A stretch of DNA of 64,000 bases from an uncultured Flavobacteriaceae bacterium (GTDB lineage Bacteria > Bacteroidota > Bacteroidia > Flavobacteriales > Flavobacteriaceae). Of the stretch, positions 18,195 through 27,026 are shown one piece after another. A program made the translations under genes and the position numbers. Location of the stretch: NCBI GenBank assembly GCA_947494825.1, contig CANLWN010000002.1, positions 434,001 to 498,000 of the forward strand. The letters are read 5' to 3'. The notes beneath the pieces are model-generated. The model did no database searches. It was not told the DNA's origin and saw only the letters and a list, made by a program, of their open reading frames with translations. The first letter of the stretch is position 1. Every line of letters begins with the position of its first letter.

Positions 18195-19802
18195 ATGTTT
18201 GAGATTTCAGATTTAAAATCGAAGAAGCTCCCCGAGCTTCAAGAAATTGCACAGGGTTTAAAAGTTCCAAAATTTAAGACCCTTAAAAAATTGGACCTTG
18301 TATATCAAATACTGGATGTCCAAGCTTCCAACCCCAATGCCGTAGTAACCACGGAAAGCCCAAAACCTAAAACCGAACAACCCAAGCCCAGAAGGGAAAG
18401 GGCAGCTAAGGAAAGGAATACCGATACAAGGCCCCGAGCAAAAGATGGGGAAAAAGATACGGAACCCGTCCAAACCGGAAGCAAGGAGCAGGAGGAGAAA
18501 AAAACGCAGGATCACCAACAAGGGCAGGGAAATGCACCGGCCAAAAAAGAACATCAGAAAAGTACACCTCAGCATAAGAGCCAGGGCAACAAGAAACCGC
18601 CCCATCATCAAAAAAACGGTCAGGACAAAAAGAACAGTAACTTTGACAAGGACCTGAAAAACAAATACAAGCAACCCGAATTTGAGTTCGATAGTATTAT
18701 TGAAAGTGAAGGGGTGTTGGATATTATGCAGGACGGATATGGCTTTTTAAGGTCTTCCGATTACAATTACCTGTCCTCGCCTGACGATATTTACGTCTCC
18801 CAATCGCAGATCCGGCTATTCGGATTAAAGACAGGGGATACCGTTCTGGGTAACGTAAGGCCCCCTAAGGAAGGTGAAAAGTACTTCCCGTTGATCAAAG
18901 TGAACAAAATAAACGGTCTGGACCCACAGGTGGTGAGAGACCGGGTCGCTTTTGAGCATTTAACGCCACTTTTCCCTGACGAAAAATTCAATTTGGCAGA
19001 ACGTCAAAGCACTATTTCTACCCGTATCATGGATCTTTTCTCCCCTATAGGAAAGGGACAGCGAGGTATGATCGTGTCCCAGCCCAAAACGGGTAAGACC
19101 ATGCTGCTGAAGGATATAGCCAATGCCATTGCGGCCAACCACCCGGAGGTCTATCAAATTGTATTGTTGATAGATGAACGCCCTGAAGAGGTTACAGACA
19201 TGCAGCGTAATGTACGTGGCGAGGTAATCGCCTCTACCTTTGACAAGGAGGCTACGGAACATGTCCGTGTAGCCAACATTGTGCTGGAAAAAGCGAAAAG
19301 ATTGGTGGAGTGTGGGCACGATGTGGTAATTCTCCTGGATTCCATTACCCGTTTGGCCCGTGCCTACAATACGGTACAGCCCGCTTCCGGTAAGGTTTTG
19401 AGCGGTGGTGTGGATGCCAATGCCCTGCACAAGCCCAAACGTTTCTTTGGCGCTGCGCGAAATATTGAAAATGGAGGATCATTGTCCATTATAGCCACGG
19501 CACTTACCGAAACAGGCTCCAAAATGGACGAGGTTATTTTTGAAGAATTCAAGGGAACAGGCAACATGGAACTGCAATTGGATCGCAAAATCAGCAACCG
19601 CAGAATATTCCCGGCCATTGACCTCACCTCTTCGAGCACGCGTAGAGACGATCTTTTGCTGGATGAGAACACCATACAACGTATGTGGATCATGCGCAAA
19701 TATTTGGCAGACATGAATCCCGTGGAAGCCATGGAGTTCATGGAACAGCGTATTAAACAGACAAAAAACAACGAGGAGTTTTTGATGACTATGAGTCAAT
19801 AG
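18195..19802 (+). CDS. rho: Transcription termination factor Rho
   Basis: 535 residues, longer than the roughly 420 of E. coli Rho. The Rho N-terminal helical domain (1-41) is followed by a Lys/Glu/Gln/Asn-rich low-complexity insertion (about 45-160), then the RNA-binding OSB domain ([17 protein letters not shown]) and the RecA-like ATPase with the P-loop [10 protein letters not shown] (295-303), Walker [17 protein letters not shown] and the Q/R-loop motifs. Rho is a hexameric helicase that ends transcription. Insertions of this kind are normal in Bacteroidota. The 190-nt leader holds a weak inverted repeat and may take part in autoregulation. Confidence 0.96.
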   Translation: MFEISDLKSKKLPELQEIAQGLKVPKFKTLKKLDLVYQILDVQASNPNAVVTTESPKPKTEQPKPRRERAAKERNTDTRPRAKDGEKDTEPVQTGSKEQEEKKTQDHQQGQGNAPAKKEHQKSTPQHKSQGNKKPPHHQKNGQDKKNSNFDKDLKNKYKQPEFEFDSIIESEGVLDIMQDGYGFLRSSDYNYLSSPDDIYVSQSQIRLFGLKTGDTVLGNVRPPKEGEKYFPLIKVNKINGLDPQVVRDRVAFEHLTPLFPDEKFNLAERQSTISTRIMDLFSPIGKGQRGMIVSQPKTGKTMLLKDIANAIAANHPEVYQIVLLIDERPEEVTDMQRNVRGEVIASTFDKEATEHVRVANIVLEKAKRLVECGHDVVILLDSITRLARAYNTVQPASGKVLSGGVDANALHKPKRFFGAARNIENGGSLSIIATALTETGSKMDEVIFEEFKGTGNMELQLDRKISNRRIFPAIDLTSSSTRRDDLLLDENTIQRMWIMRKYLADMNPVEAMEFMEQRIKQTKNNEEFLMTMSQ

Positions 19803-19827
19803 ACACCAACTTGGACAACGATAAAAT

Positions 19828-19862
19828 CCCAATGGCCTAAAAGTTATTGGGGTTTTTTGTTT
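19828..19862 (+). terminator. Terminator after rho
   Basis: A 6-bp stem CCCAAT/ATTGGG with a 12-nt loop runs directly into GTTTTTTG about 25 bp beyond the rho stop codon. Confidence 0.6.
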
Positions 19863-19995
19863 TATAAGCCTCCGTTTGGCGAATAGATTCCATTTATTGT
19901 TAAACTATAGGGAATATATGCTATTTTTAATAGCAGAAAATAGTACCCCCACAAACGACTATGGAACACATTAACAATCCTTAAAATTTTAAATT

Positions 19996-20700
19996 ATGAA
20001 AAATGTAAAAAGAACATTGGTACGGGTATTCACCGTTTTTGTTGTTGTATTTGGTTTAACGGGCTGCGGGGAAAAGAAAGATGGGGGACATGGAGAAGAG
20101 CACGAAACTCCCACGGTGGAGGCCCCAGCGCAAATTGTAAGTGTGGCCCAGGCCAAGGACACCTACAACGAATACACAAAACGCCGGGCCCGACTCATAG
20201 AAAAATACGAGGATTCCATAAACCGAGAAAAGGAGATCAAGGACACTTTTGATATCGCCCGATATACCTTTTACGATCTTAAGACCATAAAACAATATAT
20301 AGCCTATATTGAGCAAGAAGCAAAAAAAGCGGATTTGGAAATTTCCACGCTTCGGTTCTACTTCTCCAATTACGGGGACAAGACAGCGTTCGACAGCGGA
20401 AGGGAAGTGAAACATCCAAGGCAGAATTCGATTTTCATAATGCCTACTATCAAAAAGGACGGTAAGGATTTTGGTTTTTTTATTAGGAGGACAGAAGGAA
20501 AGGCGGAAACGGTCTTGCTTACCTATGACCTTCGCGAATACGATCCCAAGGGGATGGGCAGCACTTACGGTGGTGATGACAAGTCGTATGCTACTTTTGC
20601 CCCCAATATAAAATGGTCCAACAGCGCAGCTTCACCACTCTTTTTTGATGATGAAAGCTTTATTCTAAACGAAGGAAATTCCGCACCGCCGCCCTACTAG
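19996..20700 (+). CDS. Lipoprotein of unknown function
   Basis: 234 residues. A signal sequence ends in LTGC with the lipidated Cys24, followed by a His/Glu-rich tether. Residues 45-125 are predicted helical and charged (RARLIEKYEDSINREKEIKD), and the C-terminal half is beta-rich with several Asp/Tyr/Gly turns. I do not recognise the family. It is followed by an integral membrane protein gene 38 bp away on the same strand, which may be functionally linked. Confidence 0.75.
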   Translation: MKNVKRTLVRVFTVFVVVFGLTGCGEKKDGGHGEEHETPTVEAPAQIVSVAQAKDTYNEYTKRRARLIEKYEDSINREKEIKDTFDIARYTFYDLKTIKQYIAYIEQEAKKADLEISTLRFYFSNYGDKTAFDSGREVKHPRQNSIFIMPTIKKDGKDFGFFIRRTEGKAETVLLTYDLREYDPKGMGSTYGGDDKSYATFAPNIKWSNSAASPLFFDDESFILNEGNSAPPPY

Positions 20701-20737
20701 TCTAAAGGATTAGAGCATAAATGAAATAGGTAAGAAT

Positions 20738-21427
20738 TTGGGGGTTTTAGATACATTTTTAGAAAATTCCTTTGTACCCTTATACGGTATTACTGTGGCG
20801 GTAGCGCTATTGCGCTACCGCAAATACTATTATACCCCCTTAAAGTATTTGCCCATCCTTTTTGCCTATACGTTCTTCAATGAGCTTTTGGGCTTTCTCT
20901 TATTAAATAACGAGGAATTTAGCCTTTTTGCAAATGACCGCTATTCCTTTTACAATATGGTCATTTACAACATTTATAGCATTTTCTTCTATCTCTATTT
21001 CCTGTACCTGTACTGGTGTTATATAGAAAATGCAAAGGCCAAGGCCTTTATTCGTTATAGCGGCATATTCTTTCTGCTTGTTGCCTTGATCAATCCCTTT
21101 TTCCAGGATTTTATGATACGATCACAACTGTATTCCTATTTGGTGGGCGGTTTCCTATTGATTATCTGTTCGGTGCTGTACCTCATTCAATTGAGGGATC
21201 CCGGCAGGACCTTTTCCCTAAGTAGGGACCTTTTATTTTGGTTAAGCCTGGGGCTGTTGATTTTCTATTTGGGATATCTACCCATAAAGATTATCAAAAA
21301 TTCCAGTATTATCAATGACATGGGAGTCGCCATTATGGCACGGAGAATACACCTGTCCCTTATTCTCATTATGTACAGTTGTTTTATTATCGGATTTCTA
21401 AGAATGCGGAGGCGTTTGTCACAATAG
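20738..21427 (+). CDS. Hypothetical integral membrane protein, about seven helices
   Basis: 229 residues, strongly hydrophobic, with about seven membrane helices and positive residues at the cytoplasmic loops (ALLRYRKYYYTPLKYLP early, RMRRRL at the end). The only start near the first helix is TTG at 20738. Similar 7TM proteins of unknown role occur in flavobacteria beside signalling genes, but I see no motif that assigns a function. It lies downstream of the unknown lipoprotein. Confidence 0.7.
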   Translation: MGVLDTFLENSFVPLYGITVAVALLRYRKYYYTPLKYLPILFAYTFFNELLGFLLLNNEEFSLFANDRYSFYNMVIYNIYSIFFYLYFLYLYWCYIENAKAKAFIRYSGIFFLLVALINPFFQDFMIRSQLYSYLVGGFLLIICSVLYLIQLRDPGRTFSLSRDLLFWLSLGLLIFYLGYLPIKIIKNSSIINDMGVAIMARRIHLSLILIMYSCFIIGFLRMRRRLSQ

Positions 21428-21569
21428 GCTCCTCCACATTTTTATTCTCGTTAAAAATAAATAAGGGAAATCGGAAATTTTCTACTACAAAAACGACTAA
21501 AGTCCATATTTTTATATTCGCCCCTACGGGGCAAACAAGCCAACAGAAAACAAACCAATTTTTTAGAAG

Positions 21570-21803
21570 ATGACTCCGTACATCGCAGAATACAAGGCAA
21601 CCCACAAAATTGTTCAAATCGAGGAGCACTCCTGTTTCATATGGCGACAGGAAGGTGGGGAAATAGACATGGATATGTTAAAGGGAAAGATAAGGCGGGA
21701 AGCCTCCTTGCACTTTTTTAATCTGGTCATCGGTGGTCAGTACCAGGTATCGCACGAAGACATTTCAGTGGAAGTAATTAAAACAGAACCTTTTACAGGT
21801 TAG
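21570..21803 (+). CDS. Small hypothetical protein
   Basis: 77 residues. The composition is that of a real soluble protein: EYKATHKIVQIEEHSCFIWR at the start and a DISVEVIKTEPF end, with an ATG start and no overlap with a larger gene. It has no recognised domain, signal peptide or membrane segment. It lies 143 bp after the 7TM gene and converges with rpsT. Codon use matches the neighbourhood, but I cannot confirm expression. Confidence 0.5.
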   Translation: MTPYIAEYKATHKIVQIEEHSCFIWRQEGGEIDMDMLKGKIRREASLHFFNLVIGGQYQVSHEDISVEVIKTEPFTG

Positions 21804-21834
21804 CTTGGCCAAAGCGCCTCTATTCCAAAATAAA

Positions 21835-21860
21835 AAACGCCCCTCAAAAGAAAGGCGTTT
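21835..21860 (-). terminator. Terminator of rpsT
   Basis: The stem AAACGCC (21835-21841) pairs with GGCGTTT (21854-21860); on the minus strand it follows the rpsT stop by 24 bp and is followed by a T tract. Confidence 0.65.
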
Positions 21861-21883
21861 GTATCAATTGTATACGGGTAAAT

Positions 21884-22135
21884 TTAGAGAGCGGCTACCT
21901 GCTTTGTTAATTTACCTTTTAGGTTCGCGGCCTTATTGGCATGGATGATATTGCGCTTTGCAAGCCTATCGATCATACTTATTACAGAAGGTAACAAGGT
22001 ATTCGCTTTTTTCTTATTTGTTTCAGAACGTAATTTTTTGATAGCATTACGTGTGGTTTTATGCTGGTACCTGTTGCGCAAACGAACTGCTTCGTTCCTT
22101 CTAATCCTCTTTAATGCCGACTTATGATTTGCCAT
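21884..22135 (-). CDS. rpsT: 30S ribosomal protein S20
   Basis: 83 residues, typical S20. It starts [15 protein letters not shown] and is Lys/Arg-rich and helical, with the [21 protein letters not shown]-terminal helix that binds 16S rRNA at the base of the 30S subunit. It is encoded just downstream of two tRNA-Glu genes on the same strand. Confidence 0.97.
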   Translation of the reverse strand: MANHKSALKRIRRNEAVRLRNRYQHKTTRNAIKKLRSETNKKKANTLLPSVISMIDRLAKRNIIHANKAANLKGKLTKQVAAL

Positions 22136-22183
22136 ATTACCTTTTGTTATTTTTTTTTAAAACTCCGCTACACGCTTTTTTTG

Positions 22184-22255
22184 TAGCCCGTAGGGGAATC
22201 GAACCCCTGTTACCAGGATGAAAACCTGGCGTCCTAACCCCTAGACGAACGGGCC
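22184..22255 (-). tRNA. tRNA-Glu (UUC), copy 1
   Basis: 72 nt on the minus strand with a complete cloverleaf: acceptor GGCCCGT/ACGGGCT (terminal G-U), anticodon stem CCAGG/CCTGG enclosing TTTTCAT with anticodon TTC, and T-arm loop TTCGATT. The discriminator is A; a full CCA is not encoded. Sequence is identical to copy 2. Confidence 0.97.
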
Positions 22256-22330
22256 ATTAAAAGTTAGAACTCGGAAGTAGATTAGGTTCGGTGTATCACA
22301 CCTTTGAAATTCCATCATATACTTCCCTTG

Positions 22331-22402
22331 TAGCCCGTAGGGGAATCGAACCCCTGTTACCAGGATGAAAACCTGGCGTCCTAACCCCTAGACGAACGGG
22401 CC
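22331..22402 (-). tRNA. tRNA-Glu (UUC), copy 2
   Basis: 72 nt, base-for-base identical to copy 1 and separated from it by 75 bp. Anticodon TTC in the loop TTTTCAT. The short flanking similarity (CGGAAGT downstream of both 5' ends) suggests a tandem duplication of a slightly larger unit. Confidence 0.97.
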
Positions 22403-22561
22403 ATACTAAAAATTAAAGGTCGGAAGTCCAATTTTCAACTCCCCCTGTTCAGTAGTTCTTTGTGAACCAAATGCCCACCCTTTAACTTTCGGTTATTGCG
22501 GATGCAAAAATACAATTATTTTTTACTATCGCAACACCTATATATTATTTTTTGGCATCAT

Positions 22562-24037
22562 TTAATATGCCTTGGCAAATAACACCCTTTCCTGTGATGG
22601 TTTTCCAGTAACCATGCAGCTTCCCGATTCTTTTTCCACGGCTATCGGAATACAGCGAATCGTAGCTTTGGTCTCCTCCTTAATCCGTTCTTCGGTTTCG
22701 GCCGTTCCATCCCAATGAGCCGATATAAAACCGCCCTTTTCTTCCAGAACGTTTTTAAATTCGTCATAGGAATCTACCTGGGTAATATGTTGTTCCCGGT
22801 AGGCAAGTGCTTTGTCATAAATGGTTTTTTGCATATCGGCCAATAGCACTTCGATCCTGCCTACCACTTCTTCCCCGGCCACGGTTTCCTTCTCCAGGGT
22901 ATCCCTTCGGGCCAGCTCGTAAGTACCGTTATCCAGATCGCGTTGGCCAATGGCCAGCCGCAGAGGTACCCCCTTCAATTCATATTCGTTGAACTTGAAA
23001 CCGGGCTTGTGGGTATCCCTCTTGTCAAATTTTACGGAAATGCCCTTGGCCCGTAGTTCCTCTACCAAGGGGTTCACCCTTTGAGAAATGGCATCCAGTT
23101 GCTCCAGACCCTTATAGATGGGAACAATAACAACTTGTATGGGGGCCAACTTAGGTGGGAGTACAAGTCCGTTGTCATCACTGTGCGTCATGATCAAAGC
23201 TCCCATAAGGCGTGTGGAAACACCCCAGGAAGTGGCCCAAACATATTCTTGTTTTCCTTCCCTTGTGGCAAATTTCACATCAAAAGCTTTGGCGAAATTT
23301 TGTCCCAAAAAGTGCGATGTCCCAGCTTGAAGCGCTTTCCCGTCCTGCATCAAGGCCTCTATACAATAGGTTTCCACGGCCCCTGCAAAACGTTCACTTT
23401 CCGTTTTAGTTCCCTTTATCACCGGTACGGCCATATGGTTCTCCGCAAAATCGGCATACACATGCATCATTTGCTCTGCCTCCTCGACCGCCTCTTTCTC
23501 CGTGGCATGGGCCGTATGTCCTTCTTGCCATAAAAACTCTGCCGTACGGAGAAACAAGCGGGTACGCATTTCCCAACGTACCACATTGGCCCACTGGTTG
23601 ATCAACAGGGGAAGATCCCTGTAAGATTGGATCCATTTCCTATAGGTATCCCAAATTATGGTCTCGGAGGTGGGCCTAACAATTAGCTCTTCCTCCAATT
23701 TTGCCTCAGGGTCCACCACAATGCCGCTTCCATCGTCCGCATTCTTCAATCTATAATGGGTAACCACGGCACACTCCTTGGCAAAGCCTTCTACGTGGCT
23801 GGCCTCTTTGCTTAGGTACGATTTGGGGATAAACAATGGAAAATAGGCGTTTTCATGCCCAGTTTCCTTGAACATTTTGTCCAAAGCGGCCTGCATTTTC
23901 TCCCAGATGGCAAAACCATAGGGTTTGATGACCATACAGCCACGCACTCCCGAGTTTTCTGCTAAATCGGCCTTTACCACAAGTTCATTATACCACTTGG
24001 AATAATCCTCGTCTCTTTTCGTTAAATTTTTACCCAT
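22562..24037 (-). CDS. proS: Prolyl-tRNA synthetase, short archaeal/eukaryal type
   Basis: 491 residues. This is the ProS form without the bacterial editing insertion: class II motif 2 region ([20 protein letters not shown]), [20 protein letters not shown] before it, motif 3 with the [20 protein letters not shown] segment, an anticodon-binding domain ([10 protein letters not shown] onward) and the C-terminal zinc-like lobe ending in FAKAY. It charges tRNA-Pro. The short type is usual in Bacteroidota. Confidence 0.95.
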   Translation of the reverse strand: MGKNLTKRDEDYSKWYNELVVKADLAENSGVRGCMVIKPYGFAIWEKMQAALDKMFKETGHENAYFPLFIPKSYLSKEASHVEGFAKECAVVTHYRLKNADDGSGIVVDPEAKLEEELIVRPTSETIIWDTYRKWIQSYRDLPLLINQWANVVRWEMRTRLFLRTAEFLWQEGHTAHATEKEAVEEAEQMMHVYADFAENHMAVPVIKGTKTESERFAGAVETYCIEALMQDGKALQAGTSHFLGQNFAKAFDVKFATREGKQEYVWATSWGVSTRLMGALIMTHSDDNGLVLPPKLAPIQVVIVPIYKGLEQLDAISQRVNPLVEELRAKGISVKFDKRDTHKPGFKFNEYELKGVPLRLAIGQRDLDNGTYELARRDTLEKETVAGEEVVGRIEVLLADMQKTIYDKALAYREQHITQVDSYDEFKNVLEEKGGFISAHWDGTAETEERIKEETKATIRCIPIAVEKESGSCMVTGKPSQERVLFAKAY

Positions 24038-24134
24038 TACTAGTAGTTTGGCACAAAACTTGTGACTTAGTCCTTAAAAAATAGTTCGGTAAAACTAACT
24101 ATTTTTACTATGTTCAACAATTAAATTTACAACG

Positions 24135-25433
24135 ATGATACATTCGCTACCCCGCCCTAAAATTAGAATGGTATTCCTGTTTGTCCTTTTGGGTATTTTT
24201 ATGGTTTCCTGCGGTTCTTATCAGCAGGCTTCCTATTACGATAATGACGGTATTTACTCGGGCGAACGCCGGGTTTCTGTCGAAAGATCGGAAAGGCCGA
24301 GGCAAAAAGTACAGGAAGAGGAAAGCAATGCTTACGGTGACTATTTTGGGCAAAAAGCGGATGAGTATGATGAAATTTTGGATAGCGAGGTCTTCACCGA
24401 TGTGGATAGCTATTACGGTGGGGCCGAAAACGACAGCTTGGCGGCTGCCGGGCAAACCGATTATTTCGATTCCAATAATGACTATAATGGCTATACCGGA
24501 TGGGGCGAGAGTCCTTCAAGCGTAAGCATCAATATCTATGATAACTGGGGCTGGGGCGGCTTTGGTTTTGGAAACCCATATTTTGGGTTCGGGTTTGGAG
24601 ATCCGTTCTTTGGCTTTGGATACCCCTTCTACGGATATGGCTTTGGTTATCCGTATGGTTATGGAGGATTTGGCTTTGGCCGATTTGGCCGATTTGGCTT
24701 TGGCGGATTTTATGGCTATCCCTATTACGGATACGGCGGCTTTTACGGCAGGCCCTATTATGGCGGATACTATGGCAACCGCAATTTCGCATTTAACCGA
24801 GGACGCAGGGGCTACTACAATAGAAACGCCGTGGCAGGTACATCCTTTAGGGGCCGATCCAATATTGGTAGGACCGGCAGGGGTACTACGAGCCGATACC
24901 GAACCAACAGTGGACGATCTAACATCAATAGAAGTACGGCGGCCAGAAGTTCAAGCCGATATAGAACGGGGACTACAGCGAGAAGGACCGTGGGCGTGGA
25001 TGCCGCGGCCAGAAACCGATCCTACCGTACCAGCAGGAGCACCAGGGCGGTACCTAGATACAACAGCAGTTCCAGGACTAACCAATCCTATAGAAGCGGC
25101 ACCCCAAGGACCAGTACCTATAGAAGGGGCAGCGGCAACAGGACCAGTACCTCCAGAGGTACTTATAGGAGTAGTACTTCCAGAACAAACCAGTCCTATA
25201 GAAGTAGTTCACCGCGAACCTCAAATTACAGAAGTTCTGGTCGCAGTAGTACCCCAAGGAGTAGTGGTTACCGAAGTTCTCGTAGCAATAGTTCCAGGAG
25301 CTCTGGTAGCTATAGAAGTTCTCGTAGCAGTAGTTCCAGGAGCTCGGGCAGTTATAGAAGTTCGGGCAGATCTTCTTCACGATCCTCAGGCGTAAGGTCG
25401 TCCGGAGGAAGAAGCAGTGGTAGAAGAAATTAA
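24135..25433 (+). CDS. Low-complexity lipoprotein with GFY-rich and Ser/Arg-rich repeat regions
   Basis: 432 residues. The signal ends in MVSC (lipidated Cys26). Residues 27-130 are acidic and Tyr-rich. Residues 135-225 are almost only Gly, Phe, Tyr and Pro in short repeats (GFGFG, GYPYYGYGG). Residues 225-432 are built of Ser/Arg/Tyr/Thr repeats such as SYRSS, SRSSG and TNQSYRS, very basic and RS-domain-like. Proteins of this make-up stand between proS and the OmpP1 gene in related flavobacteria, but no function is known. An outer-membrane-anchored, disordered, possibly polyanion-binding or adhesive coat is an inference from composition only. Confidence 0.75.
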   Translation: MIHSLPRPKIRMVFLFVLLGIFMVSCGSYQQASYYDNDGIYSGERRVSVERSERPRQKVQEEESNAYGDYFGQKADEYDEILDSEVFTDVDSYYGGAENDSLAAAGQTDYFDSNNDYNGYTGWGESPSSVSINIYDNWGWGGFGFGNPYFGFGFGDPFFGFGYPFYGYGFGYPYGYGGFGFGRFGRFGFGGFYGYPYYGYGGFYGRPYYGGYYGNRNFAFNRGRRGYYNRNAVAGTSFRGRSNIGRTGRGTTSRYRTNSGRSNINRSTAARSSSRYRTGTTARRTVGVDAAARNRSYRTSRSTRAVPRYNSSSRTNQSYRSGTPRTSTYRRGSGNRTSTSRGTYRSSTSRTNQSYRSSSPRTSNYRSSGRSSTPRSSGYRSSRSNSSRSSGSYRSSRSSSSRSSGSYRSSGRSSSRSSGVRSSGGRSSGRRN

Positions 25434-25459
25434 ATCGAAAACATTAAAAAATTAATTCT

Positions 25460-26971
25460 ATGAAAAGTTATTTTACTTTCCTAGCGGTATTGGTATGCGC
25501 TGTTGCAGGTGCCCAAAATATCAACGATGTACTGCGTTACAGTACAGAAAACCTACAGGGAACGGCACGTTTCCAAGGCTTGAACGGCGCTTTTGGGGCT
25601 TTGGGAGGCGATTTGTCGGCCATCAACGTCAACCCCGCTGGCTCGGCCGTATTCAACCACAGTCAGTTCAGCATTTCGGGATCCAACTTTAACCGCGACA
25701 ATGATGTTAGCTATTTCAACAGCTTTAACAACACGCAGTTGAACAATGTGGATATCAATCAGGCAGGGGTTGTTTTTGTCTTTAAAAGCACCAACGACAA
25801 TTCAGACTGGAAAAAGGTGGTACTTGCTATCAACTACGATCTTGTGCAAAATTTTGACGATGAGTTCTTTGCCTCGGGCAACAGTACACAAGGCTTGGAC
25901 AACTACTTTTTGAATTTTGCCCAAGGAGTCGCCTTAGGGCCATTGCGCGTTCAGGACGGAGAGTTTATTGAGGAGGCCTATCTAGATATTGGGTCCAATC
26001 TTGGATTTGGCCCGCAGCAGGCCTTCCTAGGGTTTCAATCGGGAATCCTTGAGCCAGAAGAAGATTTGGACGACAACACCTCTTACGTTTCCAACGCCAT
26101 CTATAATAGCGTTAATCAGGAGTTCCTACAAAGTACCTCGGGCTATAACGGCAAGTTTACCCTTAACATGAGTTCCCAATACCAGGAGAACCTCTTTTTG
26201 GGGGCGTCCCTGAACTTCCACTCAGTCATCTATGACCGTATTACACTCTTTGACGAAACGGGATACGACCCTGCCTCTGAGATTCAGTCTACCCGGTTTG
26301 ACAATTTCTTGCATACCGAGGGCTACGGCTTCTCCTTTAGTGTGGGGGCCATTGCAAAATTAAATGATAATATTAGAGTGGGCGGAAGCTACCAGTCGCC
26401 CACATGGTACAACTTAACGGACGATACCTCGCAGCGCATAAGCACCGACTCGCCGGTACAAAATCCGGACCTCAATTTCATCAATTTTAATATTGTAAAC
26501 CTTTTTGAGGAATATCGGATAAAGACACCTGGAAAACTGACCGGTAGTGTCGCGGTAATTTTTGGAAAGGATGGGCTATTGAGCTTTGATTATGGGTATC
26601 AGGATATGTCACAAGCCGAATTGCGGCCTTCGAGCGACCCCAGTTTCGCTTCCGAAAACGATTTTATTTCCAATACGCTCGGTGCAGTCTCCACGTTCAG
26701 GGTGGGCGGTGAGTACCGGATCGATAAGGTAAGCCTTAGGGGTGGCTATCGCTTTGAGCAGAGTCCCTACGAGGATGGTGTAACCGTTGGAGATCTGGAA
26801 GGGTATTCGGCAGGTATCGGATTCAATTTTGGAGGTAGCAGATTAGACCTGGCCGTTAATCGTACCGAACAGGACTTTAATCAGCAATTGTTCGACACGG
26901 GCATCAGCACGCCGGCCTTCATCAACAATATAAATACCAATGTAACCTTGGGCTTTACTTTAAATTTCTAG
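25460..26971 (+). CDS. OmpP1/FadL-family outer membrane channel
   Basis: 503 residues. A cleavable signal peptide ends near AVAGAQ; the mature start NINDVLRYSTENLQGTARFQ and the GLNGAFGALGGDLSAINVNPAG segment are the hallmark N-terminal hatch of the OmpP1/FadL/TodX family, and the end NVTLGFTLNF is a closing beta strand. FadL-type barrels take up hydrophobic compounds such as long-chain fatty acids. It lies 26 bp after the low-complexity lipoprotein and is probably in the same operon. Confidence 0.9.
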   Translation: MKSYFTFLAVLVCAVAGAQNINDVLRYSTENLQGTARFQGLNGAFGALGGDLSAINVNPAGSAVFNHSQFSISGSNFNRDNDVSYFNSFNNTQLNNVDINQAGVVFVFKSTNDNSDWKKVVLAINYDLVQNFDDEFFASGNSTQGLDNYFLNFAQGVALGPLRVQDGEFIEEAYLDIGSNLGFGPQQAFLGFQSGILEPEEDLDDNTSYVSNAIYNSVNQEFLQSTSGYNGKFTLNMSSQYQENLFLGASLNFHSVIYDRITLFDETGYDPASEIQSTRFDNFLHTEGYGFSFSVGAIAKLNDNIRVGGSYQSPTWYNLTDDTSQRISTDSPVQNPDLNFINFNIVNLFEEYRIKTPGKLTGSVAVIFGKDGLLSFDYGYQDMSQAELRPSSDPSFASENDFISNTLGAVSTFRVGGEYRIDKVSLRGGYRFEQSPYEDGVTVGDLEGYSAGIGFNFGGSRLDLAVNRTEQDFNQQLFDTGISTPAFINNINTNVTLGFTLNF

Positions 26972-26991
26972 GAAAACCGCCCTAACAAATA

Positions 26992-27022
26992 CAAAAAAGG
27001 CCCTGTACAGGGTCTTTTTTTG
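26992..27022. terminator. Bidirectional terminator between OmpP1 and T9SS genes
   Basis: A near-palindrome AAAAAAGGCCCTGTACAGGG followed by TCTTTTTTT lies between convergent stops; stem CCCTG/CAGGG extended by A-T pairs. Confidence 0.75.
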
Positions 27023-27026
27023 TTAT

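Noticed and set aside
22184-22402. Integration site at the tRNA-Glu pair
   Set aside because: No integrase or foreign genes are adjacent, and the only direct repeat is the tRNA duplication itself.
24538-25395. 285-codon ORF in another frame of the low-complexity gene
   Set aside because: It arises from the repeat codons of the real gene; the real frame has the start, signal peptide and stop in the right places.
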